The notes beneath the pieces were generated by a model. It did no database searches, was not told where the DNA came from, and saw only the letters and a program-made list of their open reading frames with translations. From Acidobacteriota bacterium (lineage in GTDB: Bacteria; Acidobacteriota; Blastocatellia; Pyrinomonadales; Pyrinomonadaceae): a stretch of DNA of 5,457 nt. The stretch is taken from the NCBI GenBank assembly GCA_029777145.1, contig JAKOSS010000709.1, forward strand, positions 1 to 5,457, written 5' to 3'. Made by a program: the position numbers and the translations under genes. Shown here in pieces: positions 1-4,973 of this stretch. How positions within the stretch are numbered: position 1 is the stretch's first letter; the number at the start of each line of letters is the position of its first letter.

Positions 1-1539
1 GCGTGCGACGTGACCGAGTTCGACAGGGTCTTCGACGTCCGTGATCGGCGTTCCGAGGAACGCTTTTTCGATCGGGCCGTGCGTCGAATTGCCGTCTTTC
101 GGACCGATGTTCCACGCCGTCGGCGTAACGACCTGGTAGTTCTCGATCTTGCCGTTCTCGATGACGATCCAGTCCGAAAGCGCGCCGCGGGCGGCTTCCG
201 TTGAACCGAATCCCTTGCCCGATTCGTGCTCGACCGGTTTGATGTAGAAACGGTCGTGCAGATCGATCTGCTTGAGCCAGTTCATCACCCACTTGAAGTA
301 CTTCGGACCTTCGTGAACGCGTGCGAGCTGCCGCGTGAAAACGCTCGGGCCGAGCTTGTTGATGACGTCGAGGATCAGCGGATCACTGTCGGCGTGGCTT
401 CCGGCGTTCGGTTTCGCCGCCATGATCTGGCGCGAAAGCGGTCCGGCCTCGAGCGGAACATAGCCGAGTCCCGGAACTTCGTAACGCGGTGATTTCGCCC
501 AAGAATACTTGTCCGATTTCTTGCCGTCGGCGGGATCGATCGGCTCGGTGCGGCCTTCCCACGGATGCAGCAACCCGTAGTCCTTGAAGAACGAACTCGC
601 AGTGTCTTCCTTGACGCGCATGTGATCGAAATCGTGGAACTCGCCGCCGGCATAAACGCCGGAACGCGAGATCAGCGCGTCGTTCCGGCCATCGATCGTC
701 GGATGCAGGTAAAGCTCCGGATCGAAGTACGTTCCCGTAGAAAGAAAATTCCCGACGCCCTGGCCGTATTTGTCGAGCCCGATCTCCTGACAATAGCGGA
801 TGAAGAACGCGCAGTCGGAATTGCTCTGACTTTCGTTCTCATCGCACCAAGCAAGAATGTCTTCCCAGGTCTTGTTCTCGAGCCAGCGATCGACCGAGCA
901 ACCGAGCCAGCGTTTCTCGAGCCATTCGTCGCGCCAATATTCGAGGATCGCCGTCGAGCGAGTGATGTCGGAAAGCGTCGGTCCGCACATCACGCCGCCC
1001 GGGATCATGAAGCTCGAATGCGGCCATTGGCCGCCGAAGATCGCGTAGACCTCGACCGGCTTGTTCGAGGTCGTTACGCCGTGCTCGTAGCTCGTCCCGA
1101 CGAACGGTGCGAAGCGCCGGACGGCTTCATCGTAGCCCTTCGCATTGGCGTAGTTCTTGTTGACGAAATCGATCGCGAAGATCGCGTAAAAATAGCGCGG
1201 GATCGATTGAAGCGTTTCGCATGCCTGCGCGATGTTGCGGATCAGCGTCGCGTTGTGTGGGACTTCCGTCGCCCACGCCGTATCGAGCGCGTAAACCGAT
1301 TTGTACAAGTGACTTCCGCCGCAGATGCCGCAGATGCGCGGCGTCACGATCAATCCGGCCTGCGGATCCTTGCCTTTCAAGATGATCTCGAAACCGCGGA
1401 ACATCGTCGCTTCGGTCCAGGCGTCGGTGACGACTCCGTTCTCGATCTTGACGCGGACGTCGAGGTCGCCCTCGACGCGGCCCAAAGGACTGACATGCAG
1501 ATCGATCGCGTTTCCTGATGCTGTTGCTGTAACTGCCAT
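1..1539 (-). CDS. hhyL: Group 1h [NiFe] hydrogenase large subunit (3' end cut by window edge)
   Basis: Catalytic subunit of an uptake [NiFe] hydrogenase (H2 to 2H+ + 2e-), holding the Ni-Fe(CN)2CO centre in the cytoplasm or at the inner face of the membrane. The frame is open for 513 codons from the ATG at 1539 to the left edge. Seen: N-terminal 'SPLGRVEGDL' (residues 17-26), and the L1 nickel motif 'RICGICGGSH' (68-77) with C70 and C73 as bridging/terminal Ni ligands and H77. The family motif 'EAGPLSR' lies at 364-370. The last readable residues are 'DPVELGHVAR', which in the family immediately precede the C-terminal L2 motif (DPCxxCxxH) with the other two Ni cysteines, so only about 15-25 residues should be missing. 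Start: GAGGAG at 1548-1553, 8 nt from the ATG. The L1 motif and the partner's lack of a Tat signal favour group 1h over groups 1d or 2a. Translation follows hhyS after a 115-bp gap holding a hairpin. Confidence 0.93.
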   Translation of the reverse strand, partial: MAVTATASGNAIDLHVSPLGRVEGDLDVRVKIENGVVTDAWTEATMFRGFEIILKGKDPQAGLIVTPRICGICGGSHLYKSVYALDTAWATEVPHNATLIRNIAQACETLQSIPRYFYAIFAIDFVNKNYANAKGYDEAVRRFAPFVGTSYEHGVTTSNKPVEVYAIFGGQWPHSSFMIPGGVMCGPTLSDITRSTAILEYWRDEWLEKRWLGCSVDRWLENKTWEDILAWCDENESQSNSDCAFFIRYCQEIGLDKYGQGVGNFLSTGTYFDPELYLHPTIDGRNDALISRSGVYAGGEFHDFDHMRVKEDTASSFFKDYGLLHPWEGRTEPIDPADGKKSDKYSWAKSPRYEVPGLGYVPLEAGPLSRQIMAAKPNAGSHADSDPLILDVINKLGPSVFTRQLARVHEGPKYFKWVMNWLKQIDLHDRFYIKPVEHESGKGFGSTEAARGALSDWIVIENGKIENYQVVTPTAWNIGPKDGNSTHGPIEKAFLGTPITDVEDPVELGHVAR

Positions 1540-1547
1540 AGTATTTT

Positions 1548-1553
1548 CTCCTC
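1548..1553 (-). promoter_or_regulatory. Shine-Dalgarno site of hhyL
   Basis: GAGGAG on the minus strand, 8 nt before the ATG at 1539. It gives the large subunit its own strong ribosome entry site after the 115-bp gap and fixes the start. An in-frame ATG upstream is not needed to explain the conserved N terminus. Confidence 0.75.
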
Positions 1554-1559
1554 AAAACG

Positions 1560-1656
1560 AGGCGAGACGTTTCGATCTTTGACCTTTGATCTTTGACCTT
1601 TGAATTCAGCGAAAATCAAAGCTCAAAGATCAAAGATCCAAAATCGAACCTCGCCT
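1560..1656. repeat. Long imperfect hairpin made of GAYCTTT heptamers between hhyS and hhyL
   Basis: The left arm has two perfect 14-bp tandem copies of GATCTTTGACCTTT (1574-1587 and 1588-1601), i.e. four GAYCTTT heptamers. Its segment 1581-1603 pairs with 1616-1638 at 21 of 23 positions around a 12-nt loop. Two further nested pairings extend the structure: TTCGAT 1571-1576 with ATCGAA 1643-1648, and AGGCGAG 1560-1566 with CTCGCCT 1650-1656. The last arm overlaps the hhyS stop codon (1655-1657). No T-run follows on the minus strand, so this is not a classical intrinsic terminator. It could set the small-to-large subunit ratio, be an mRNA processing or stability element, or simply be a dispersed repeat inserted in the operon. 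Confidence 0.75.
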
Positions 1657-2626
1657 AAACGACGAACATGTCTTCCTTGGACCACTTCGGGGCCGCGATG
1701 CGCGCGGTCGCCGCAAGTGCCGTGTATGTCAGGTGATCGGTGCCTTCGGGCAGTTCCTTCGGGATCGAACCGCTGACCTTCTGCGTCTTGAACACCGTTC
1801 CCGGCGCGAGATCGAAGAACGGGAATTCCGGCTCGGTGCAGCCCGTGCAAGGCATGCCGGCGCGCGTCTTCGACGACTGGCGGTTCCAGAGAATACGGTT
1901 GCAGGGACTGTGGGTCATCGGCCCGCGGCAGCCCATTTCATAGAAGAGACAGCCCTTGCGGGTTCCCTCGCCGAAAGATGTCGTGGCTTGTTTGTATTCG
2001 AAGTACTGGACGCGGGTGCATCCGGTTTGAGTGAATGTTTTGAAGAAAGTTGCGGGACGCTGGAGATCGTCGAGCGAAAGATCGCCGGCACGTCCGGTGG
2101 CGACGGCGACGAGGATCTGCGTCACCCAGTCGGGATGCGCGGGACAGCCCGGAATATTCAGTACCGGAAGCCCCATCTTCGACTTGAAGCCGGCGCCGAG
2201 AAATCCGCCGTGATCGCGCTTCAGATACTGCAATCCGACCGATTCGGAAGGATTCGGCGCAGTCGCCGGAATTCCGCCCCAGCAGGCGCAGTCGCCGATC
2301 GCGACGACGATCTGGGCCTGTGCCGCAAGTTCGCGGACCCAGTCCATCATCGGACGGTCGGCGAACATATTGTAGCGGCCGGTGCCGTTCGGTGCCTGGA
2401 TGACCGAGCCCTCGAAGACGAAGATGTCGAGCGGTTTGTCACCCTTGGCGCAATCCCAAAAGATCTGCTTGGCCTGGTCCCCGAGTTCCATCCCGAGCGA
2501 CGGGTGCCAGAGAACGTCGATCCCGAAATCTGTCACGAGATCGACCGCACTCGGTTCCTCCGCGTTCAGAAACGACATCGTGTTCCCGCTGCAGGCACCA
2601 CCCTGTAACCACAACAAACTAGCCAT
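1655..2626 (-). CDS. hhyS: Group 1h [NiFe] hydrogenase small subunit
   Basis: Electron-relay subunit (323 residues) that carries three Fe-S clusters from the Ni-Fe site of HhyL towards the acceptor. It begins 'MASLLWLQGG', so the Tat signal peptide of the membrane-bound group 1 and 2 periplasmic enzymes is absent, as is known for group 1h. The proximal-cluster motif, usually CxxC in other groups, reads 'ACSGNTMSF' (C12, N15), the form I associate with group 1h. Other cysteines are C59, C113, C115 ('GDCACWGG'), C161 ('PGCPAHP'), C203, C226, C233, C242, C260 and C263 ('MPCTGC'). The last six fit ligands of the distal and medial clusters. In the crystallised Ralstonia eutropha homologue an Asp replaces one proximal Cys ligand; I cannot place that Asp here with certainty. 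The start is fixed by TAAGGAG (2634-2640), 7 nt before the ATG. It lies 36 bp after hypB and 115 bp before hhyL. Confidence 0.94.
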   Translation of the reverse strand: MASLLWLQGGACSGNTMSFLNAEEPSAVDLVTDFGIDVLWHPSLGMELGDQAKQIFWDCAKGDKPLDIFVFEGSVIQAPNGTGRYNMFADRPMMDWVRELAAQAQIVVAIGDCACWGGIPATAPNPSESVGLQYLKRDHGGFLGAGFKSKMGLPVLNIPGCPAHPDWVTQILVAVATGRAGDLSLDDLQRPATFFKTFTQTGCTRVQYFEYKQATTSFGEGTRKGCLFYEMGCRGPMTHSPCNRILWNRQSSKTRAGMPCTGCTEPEFPFFDLAPGTVFKTQKVSGSIPKELPEGTDHLTYTALAATARIAAPKWSKEDMFVV

Positions 2627-2633
2627 TTGTATT

Positions 2634-2640
2634 CTCCTTA
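2634..2640 (-). promoter_or_regulatory. Strong Shine-Dalgarno site of hhyS
   Basis: TAAGGAG on the minus strand, a near-perfect anti-16S match, 7 nt upstream of the ATG at 2626. It is the strongest ribosome binding site in the operon, consistent with structural subunits being needed in larger amounts than HypA and HypB. Confidence 0.75.
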
Positions 2641-2662
2641 AAGTGTTGTTATCAAAACTTTT

Positions 2663-3349
2663 TCACGTTCGCGCCGGACGGCTTCCGGCGGCTTTTTTCA
2701 ACTCTTCGAGATAATCCATCCACTCATCGAACCCGATCCCGCGCTTTGCAGAGGACTCAAGGATCGGGATCCCCGGACGCACCGAACGGATGTTCTCGTA
2801 ACAGGCGTCGCGATCGAATTCGCAGACCTCGGCAAGATCGATCTTGGTGATCATCGCGACATCCGAACTGTTAAAGATCGTCGGGTACTTGAGCGGCTTG
2901 TCCTCGCCTTCGGTGACCGCGTGAAGGACGACACGCGCGTCTTCGCCGAGATCGTAACTCGATGGACAAACAAGGTTTCCGACGTTCTCGATGAACAGGA
3001 AATCGAGTTCGCCCAGATCCCATCCTTCGAGGTGGCGGTCGATCATCTCGGCCTCGAGATGACATATGCCGTGCGTCTCGATCTGGCGGACCGGAGCGCC
3101 GCTGCGTTCGAGCCGTTTGGCGTCGTTCTCGGTCGCGAGATCGCCGACGAGTGCGGCGACCCTTTGTCCGGCTTCCGACATCCGTCGAAGGGTTTCTTCG
3201 AGAAACGCGGTCTTGCCTGCGCCCGGGCTCGAGACAAGATCGACGACGCAAACATCGGCGTCGCGGTAACGTCCGCGGAGTCCTTCGGCGAGCTGGTCGT
3301 TCTTTTTGAGGATCCCTTGCCGGACCTCAAGAATTCTCGGTTTTTCCAT
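2663..3349 (-). CDS. hypB: Hydrogenase nickel-incorporation GTPase HypB
   Basis: SIMIBI-class GTPase that, with HypA, inserts nickel into the large-subunit precursor. Seen, numbering from the second Met: P-loop 'SSPGAGKT' (40-47), metal-site motif 'ICHLEA' with C96 and H97, 'ENVGNLVCP' with C128 (these three match the conserved Cys-His/Cys G-domain metal site), and the guanine-specificity 'TKID' (168-171). The protein has 228 residues. It lacks the N-terminal CxxCGC site and the His-rich stretch of some HypB proteins, so it is the short form without obvious nickel-storage capacity. Two ATGs stand side by side (3350-3352 and 3347-3349). I chose the second because GAGG (on the minus strand of 3356-3359) is 6 nt from it but only 3 nt from the first; the alternative adds one Met. 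The start overlaps the end of hypA by 23-26 bp, implying translational coupling. Confidence 0.95.
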   Translation of the reverse strand: MEKPRILEVRQGILKKNDQLAEGLRGRYRDADVCVVDLVSSPGAGKTAFLEETLRRMSEAGQRVAALVGDLATENDAKRLERSGAPVRQIETHGICHLEAEMIDRHLEGWDLGELDFLFIENVGNLVCPSSYDLGEDARVVLHAVTEGEDKPLKYPTIFNSSDVAMITKIDLAEVCEFDRDACYENIRSVRPGIPILESSAKRGIGFDEWMDYLEELKKAAGSRPART

Positions 3350-3686
3350 CATCTACCTCGATTGAAACGACCTCCAATTCTTTGCCCTGCAGGATCTTGC
3401 CGGTCAGCTCTTTGCATTGTCCGCACCGAAAAATCGGCGGCGACGCAAGCTCGGTGTCGAAATCGCAGTCGTCGCAGTGAACAACGACCGGCAATTCCTC
3501 GATCACGAGCGTAGCGTCCGCCGCGCGGGTGTTCTCGGCGGCGATCTCAAAGCTGAACAGGAGCGCGTCCTTGACGACCCCCGACATTGCCCCGATCTTG
3601 AGAAAGATCTTTGTCGCCGTTGTTTCCGGCGGCAGATTCTCTTCAACGGTCTCAACGATGCTGCAGGCGATTGAAAGTTCGTGCAT
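3327..3686 (-). CDS. hypA: Hydrogenase maturation nickel metallochaperone HypA
   Basis: Nickel chaperone that works with HypB on the large-subunit precursor in the cytoplasm. It has 119 residues, about the usual family length. The N terminus is 'MHELSIA': H2 (with the Met1 amine) is the known nickel ligand, which fixes the start at 3686. The structural zinc site is visible as two CxxC pairs, 'CDDC' (C71, C74) and 'CGQC' (C88, C91). No convincing Shine-Dalgarno site precedes the ATG and the DUF1641 gene ends 23 bp upstream, so translation may depend on coupling to that gene. The 3' end overlaps hypB. Confidence 0.96.
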   Translation of the reverse strand: MHELSIACSIVETVEENLPPETTATKIFLKIGAMSGVVKDALLFSFEIAAENTRAADATLVIEELPVVVHCDDCDFDTELASPPIFRCGQCKELTGKILQGKELEVVSIEVDDGKTENS

Positions 3687-3709
3687 TGTGATTACGGCTG
3701 GTGCCCGAA

Positions 3710-4615
3710 CTATTTTCGCATCATTCGACCGATATTTCTCGCAAGCGCGATCATGAAACCGATGCCGCGCTGAACATCCTCGTCCTTCGTCGCGCTGAAG
3801 AGCCCGAAGAACGAAACGCCTTTCGGGCTTTGCCTGAACTCGGCCTCCGTCGCGACCGTCGTTTTGCCGATGTCTCCGAGCAACTGCACGAGTTCCGGCG
3901 TCAGCATTCCGGAATTTAGAAACGCCTGGACGCCCTCGCTTTCAGCGATCTCGCCGAGTTTCGCGGTGGTTTGCATGAGAACCGGAGCTTTATCGAGAAG
4001 CGGCGGAAGGTTTTCGGTGATCGTCGGGAGCGCGGCCGGAAGATGGGCGAGCAGGGATCCGAAATTCGCGGCATATTCGTCACTGAACTGCGGGCGCATC
4101 TCGCGTAGCGATTCGCCGATGTTGTCCGCGATCTCTTCGCCGCGCGCCAGAAATCCGGCGACTCCGGTTGTCAGAAACGCGATCGTCGGCGCGTTGTCGA
4201 TGATCTCGTTGAGCGCCGCGAGCGTTTCGGGATTCGCGAGTTTGTCCGAAAGATCCTTGAGCTGACCAAGGCGTTCGGGCTGCATCAATTCGTCGAACTC
4301 GCGGGTTTCCGCCAGTTTCGAGACCTTGTTCCCCGCGCGGGCGAGTGTCGGCAGGTTGTTGACGAGCTGCGGGACCTCGTCGATGAATTTCGGTCCATGG
4401 CCGTTGGTCGAGGGCACGAATTCGCGAATGCTCTCACCGACGTTGTCCGCGATCTCGTCTCCCCGGCGCAGAAAGCCGTCGACGCCCGTGAGCAGCGCGT
4501 CGAGCGTCCGCGCGTTCTTCAGCAGATTCCTCAGTGCCTCGGCCGTCTGCGGGTTGTTAAGTTCTGCAATTACTTCTTTTAGCGAATCAGAAATTTCGAC
4601 GGATGTGTCCTGCAT
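3710..4615 (-). CDS. DUF1641-type helical protein at the head of the hydrogenase operon, internally duplicated
   Basis: A 301-residue, Leu/Ala/Glu-rich, predicted all-helical soluble protein without cysteine, signal peptide or membrane segment. The C-terminal 'KDEDVQRGIGFMIALARNIG' (277-296) resembles the end of DUF1641 domains, which occur near hydrogenases, formate dehydrogenases and Hdr-like complexes (from memory). Two 48-residue copies of one unit are visible at 19-66 and 126-173, identical at 28 positions, including 'RGDEIADNVGES' versus 'RGEEIADNIGES'. The segments after each copy also look alike, so about 107 residues seem duplicated. With no Cys it cannot bind Fe-S clusters by the usual means; a scaffold, membrane-tethering or assembly role is inference. 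Start: GAGG about 7 nt before the ATG. It is the first gene after the predicted promoter and 23 bp before hypA. The family call is from pattern memory. Confidence 0.8.
   Translation of the reverse strand: MQDTSVEISDSLKEVIAELNNPQTAEALRNLLKNARTLDALLTGVDGFLRRGDEIADNVGESIREFVPSTNGHGPKFIDEVPQLVNNLPTLARAGNKVSKLAETREFDELMQPERLGQLKDLSDKLANPETLAALNEIIDNAPTIAFLTTGVAGFLARGEEIADNIGESLREMRPQFSDEYAANFGSLLAHLPAALPTITENLPPLLDKAPVLMQTTAKLGEIAESEGVQAFLNSGMLTPELVQLLGDIGKTTVATEAEFRQSPKGVSFFGLFSATKDEDVQRGIGFMIALARNIGRMMRK
4097..4240 (-). repeat. Internal protein repeat, copy 2 (DUF1641 gene)
   Basis: Encodes residues 126-173, the second copy of the helical unit. The conserved core is a TTGVxGFLxRGxEIADNxGES-like segment. 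The shared 15-bp DNA word lies at 4121-4135. Confidence 0.8.
4418..4561 (-). repeat. Internal protein repeat, copy 1 (DUF1641 gene)
   Basis: Encodes residues 19-66. It aligns without gaps to copy 2 with 28 of 48 identical residues, offset 107 codons. Part of the identity is kept in DNA: a 15-bp word (GTTGTCCGCGATCTC on the plus strand) occurs at 4442-4456 and again 321 bp away in copy 2. Confidence 0.8.
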
Positions 4616-4642
4616 CGGCTCGCCTCGATCGTTCGTTTATGA

Positions 4643-4660
4643 CGGCTGATGATTCAGCCG
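4643..4660. repeat. Small hairpin in the leader of the DUF1641-hyp-hhy operon
   Basis: CGGCTGA-TGAT-TCAGCCG: two perfect 7-bp arms with a 4-nt loop, 28 bp upstream of the DUF1641 start and downstream of the predicted promoter. It would therefore form in the 5' untranslated mRNA. It may stabilise or modulate the leader. No U-run follows, so it is not a terminator. Confidence 0.5.
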
Positions 4661-4707
4661 CCGCATCTTTGAAGTCGGATTGTTCTGGCAAAAAAGATTA
4701 CGGAGCG

Positions 4708-4736
4708 ATTATGTCGCCGACCGATCGGGGCGTCTA
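4708..4736 (-). promoter_or_regulatory. Predicted sigma-70-type promoter of the hydrogenase operon
   Basis: On the minus strand, a -35-like TAGACG (4731-4736, 4 of 6 to TTGACA) is followed after exactly 17 bp by a -10-like CATAAT (4708-4713, 5 of 6 to TATAAT). Transcription would start near 4701 and give a leader of about 85 nt before the DUF1641 ATG. The weak -35 would suit an activator-dependent promoter, and three phased repeats end 5 bp upstream of it. This is a prediction by eye; other bacterial phyla can have different -10/-35 preferences. Confidence 0.45.
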
Positions 4737-4741
4737 TTCGC

Positions 4742-4797
4742 AAAACTACGCAGTCTCGTACGAAGAACTACGGAGATTTCCGGGGAAAACTACGTAG
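4742..4797. promoter_or_regulatory. Three 12-bp direct repeats at exact 22-bp spacing, putative response-regulator sites
   Basis: AAAACTACGCAG (4742-4753), AGAACTACGGAG (4764-4775) and AAAACTACGTAG (4786-4797) share the consensus ARAACTACGNAG, with only two variable positions. Their starts are 22 bp apart, so all three face the same side of the helix. The 10-bp spacers are unrelated, which argues for binding sites rather than a tandem duplication. On the minus strand the core is CTNCGTAG, close to the FixJ-type GTAMGTAG and palindromic in the third copy. The sites would be centred near -47, -69 and -91 of the predicted promoter. The obvious candidate ligand is the NarL/FixJ-family regulator encoded next door. 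Confidence 0.6.
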
Positions 4798-4800
4798 ACC

Positions 4801-4828
4801 GTGAGCAGTGAGCCGTGAGCGGTGAGCA
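4801..4828. repeat. Four tandem GTGAGCN heptamers
   Basis: GTGAGCA, GTGAGCC, GTGAGCG and GTGAGCA in direct succession, differing only at the seventh base, followed by GT and a diverged continuation. This is a short heptamer tract of the kind scattered between genes in some Acidobacteriota and related genomes (from memory). No coding function is visible. Confidence 0.75.
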
Positions 4829-4862
4829 GTCGGAACCGGGAGCGGCAGCGAACGAAGTTTAT

Positions 4863-4968
4863 GAGTGGGGGAACGGGAGAAGGGGAGAGTGGGAAATAGC
4901 GAACCACAATAAAATTGGTAAGACCAATTGGATCTCTCCCACTCCCCCTTTCTCCCGCTCCCCCACTC
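4863..4968. repeat. 32-bp purine/pyrimidine inverted repeat downstream of the response-regulator gene
   Basis: The arm 4863-4894 (G/A-rich) pairs with 4937-4968 (C/T-rich) at 29 of 32 positions around a 42-nt centre. The right arm ends 5 bp after the stop codon of the response-regulator gene, so its transcript would end in a very stable hairpin. Neither side has a following T-run, so transcription termination is possible but not of the standard intrinsic form; transcript-end protection or a dispersed repeat are alternatives. The arms are themselves built of degenerate GGGAG-like words. Confidence 0.8.
4913..4929. promoter_or_regulatory. Perfect 17-bp palindrome resembling a FadR/PdhR-type GntR operator
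   Basis: AATTGGT-AAG-ACCAATT: two perfect 7-bp arms around a 3-bp centre, in the loop of the larger inverted repeat. The TTGGTnnnACCAA core is the known operator pattern of PdhR, and TGGTnnnACCA that of FadR-subfamily GntR regulators. No GntR gene lies in the window. On the minus strand TTTTATT follows directly, so a weak terminator hairpin is an alternative reading. Confidence 0.4.
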
Positions 4969-4973
4969 GGGAT

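Larger units (their letters stand above)
4616..4973. other. Regulatory intergenic region between the response regulator and the hydrogenase operon
   Basis: A 358-bp stretch without a credible gene. Going left from 4973 (the direction of transcription) it contains the 32-bp inverted repeat with the GntR-like palindrome, the GTGAGCN tract, the three phased 12-bp repeats, the predicted promoter and the leader hairpin. A plus-strand open frame at 4603-4797 runs through the repeats and promoter and shows no protein-like features, so it is not called. Confidence 0.7.

Noticed and set aside
565..1518. Long plus-strand open frame (317 codons) opposite the large-subunit gene
   Set aside because: It is the antisense shadow of hhyL in a high-GC region. 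Its translation is Arg/Val/Asp-rich without recognisable motifs, while the minus strand carries conserved hydrogenase motifs throughout.
1..1539. Truncated or pseudogenised large subunit, since the C-terminal CxxC is missing
   Set aside because: The frame is open to the window edge and ends exactly where the C-terminal motif is expected to begin, so the loss is due to the window boundary.
1733..2608. Long plus-strand open frame (291 codons) opposite the small-subunit gene
   Set aside because: Antisense shadow of hhyS; no motifs, no ribosome binding site, and composition expected from reverse-complement coding.
2600..2626. Upstream start giving a Tat signal peptide on the small subunit
   Set aside because: A strong Shine-Dalgarno site sits directly before the ATG at 2626, the hypB stop lies only 36 bp upstream, and no RRxFxK motif is present. 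Lack of a Tat signal is normal for group 1h.
2921..3514. Plus-strand open frame opposite hypB and hypA
   Set aside because: It spans the hypA-hypB overlap on the wrong strand and has low-complexity, motif-free sequence.
4603..4797. Possible small plus-strand gene (64 codons) in the intergenic region
   Set aside because: It lies across the promoter and phased repeats, has no Shine-Dalgarno site, and its translation has no protein-like pattern.
4742..4797. A minimal CRISPR array (three repeats with constant spacing)
   Set aside because: The repeats are only 12 bp and the spacers 10 bp, far below CRISPR sizes, and no cas genes are present. Transcription-factor sites explain them better.
4863..4968. 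Classical intrinsic terminator of the regulator gene
   Set aside because: The long stem is present but no U-run follows the outer hairpin on either strand; only the weak inner hairpin is followed by TTTTATT. I kept it as an inverted repeat with unproven termination function.
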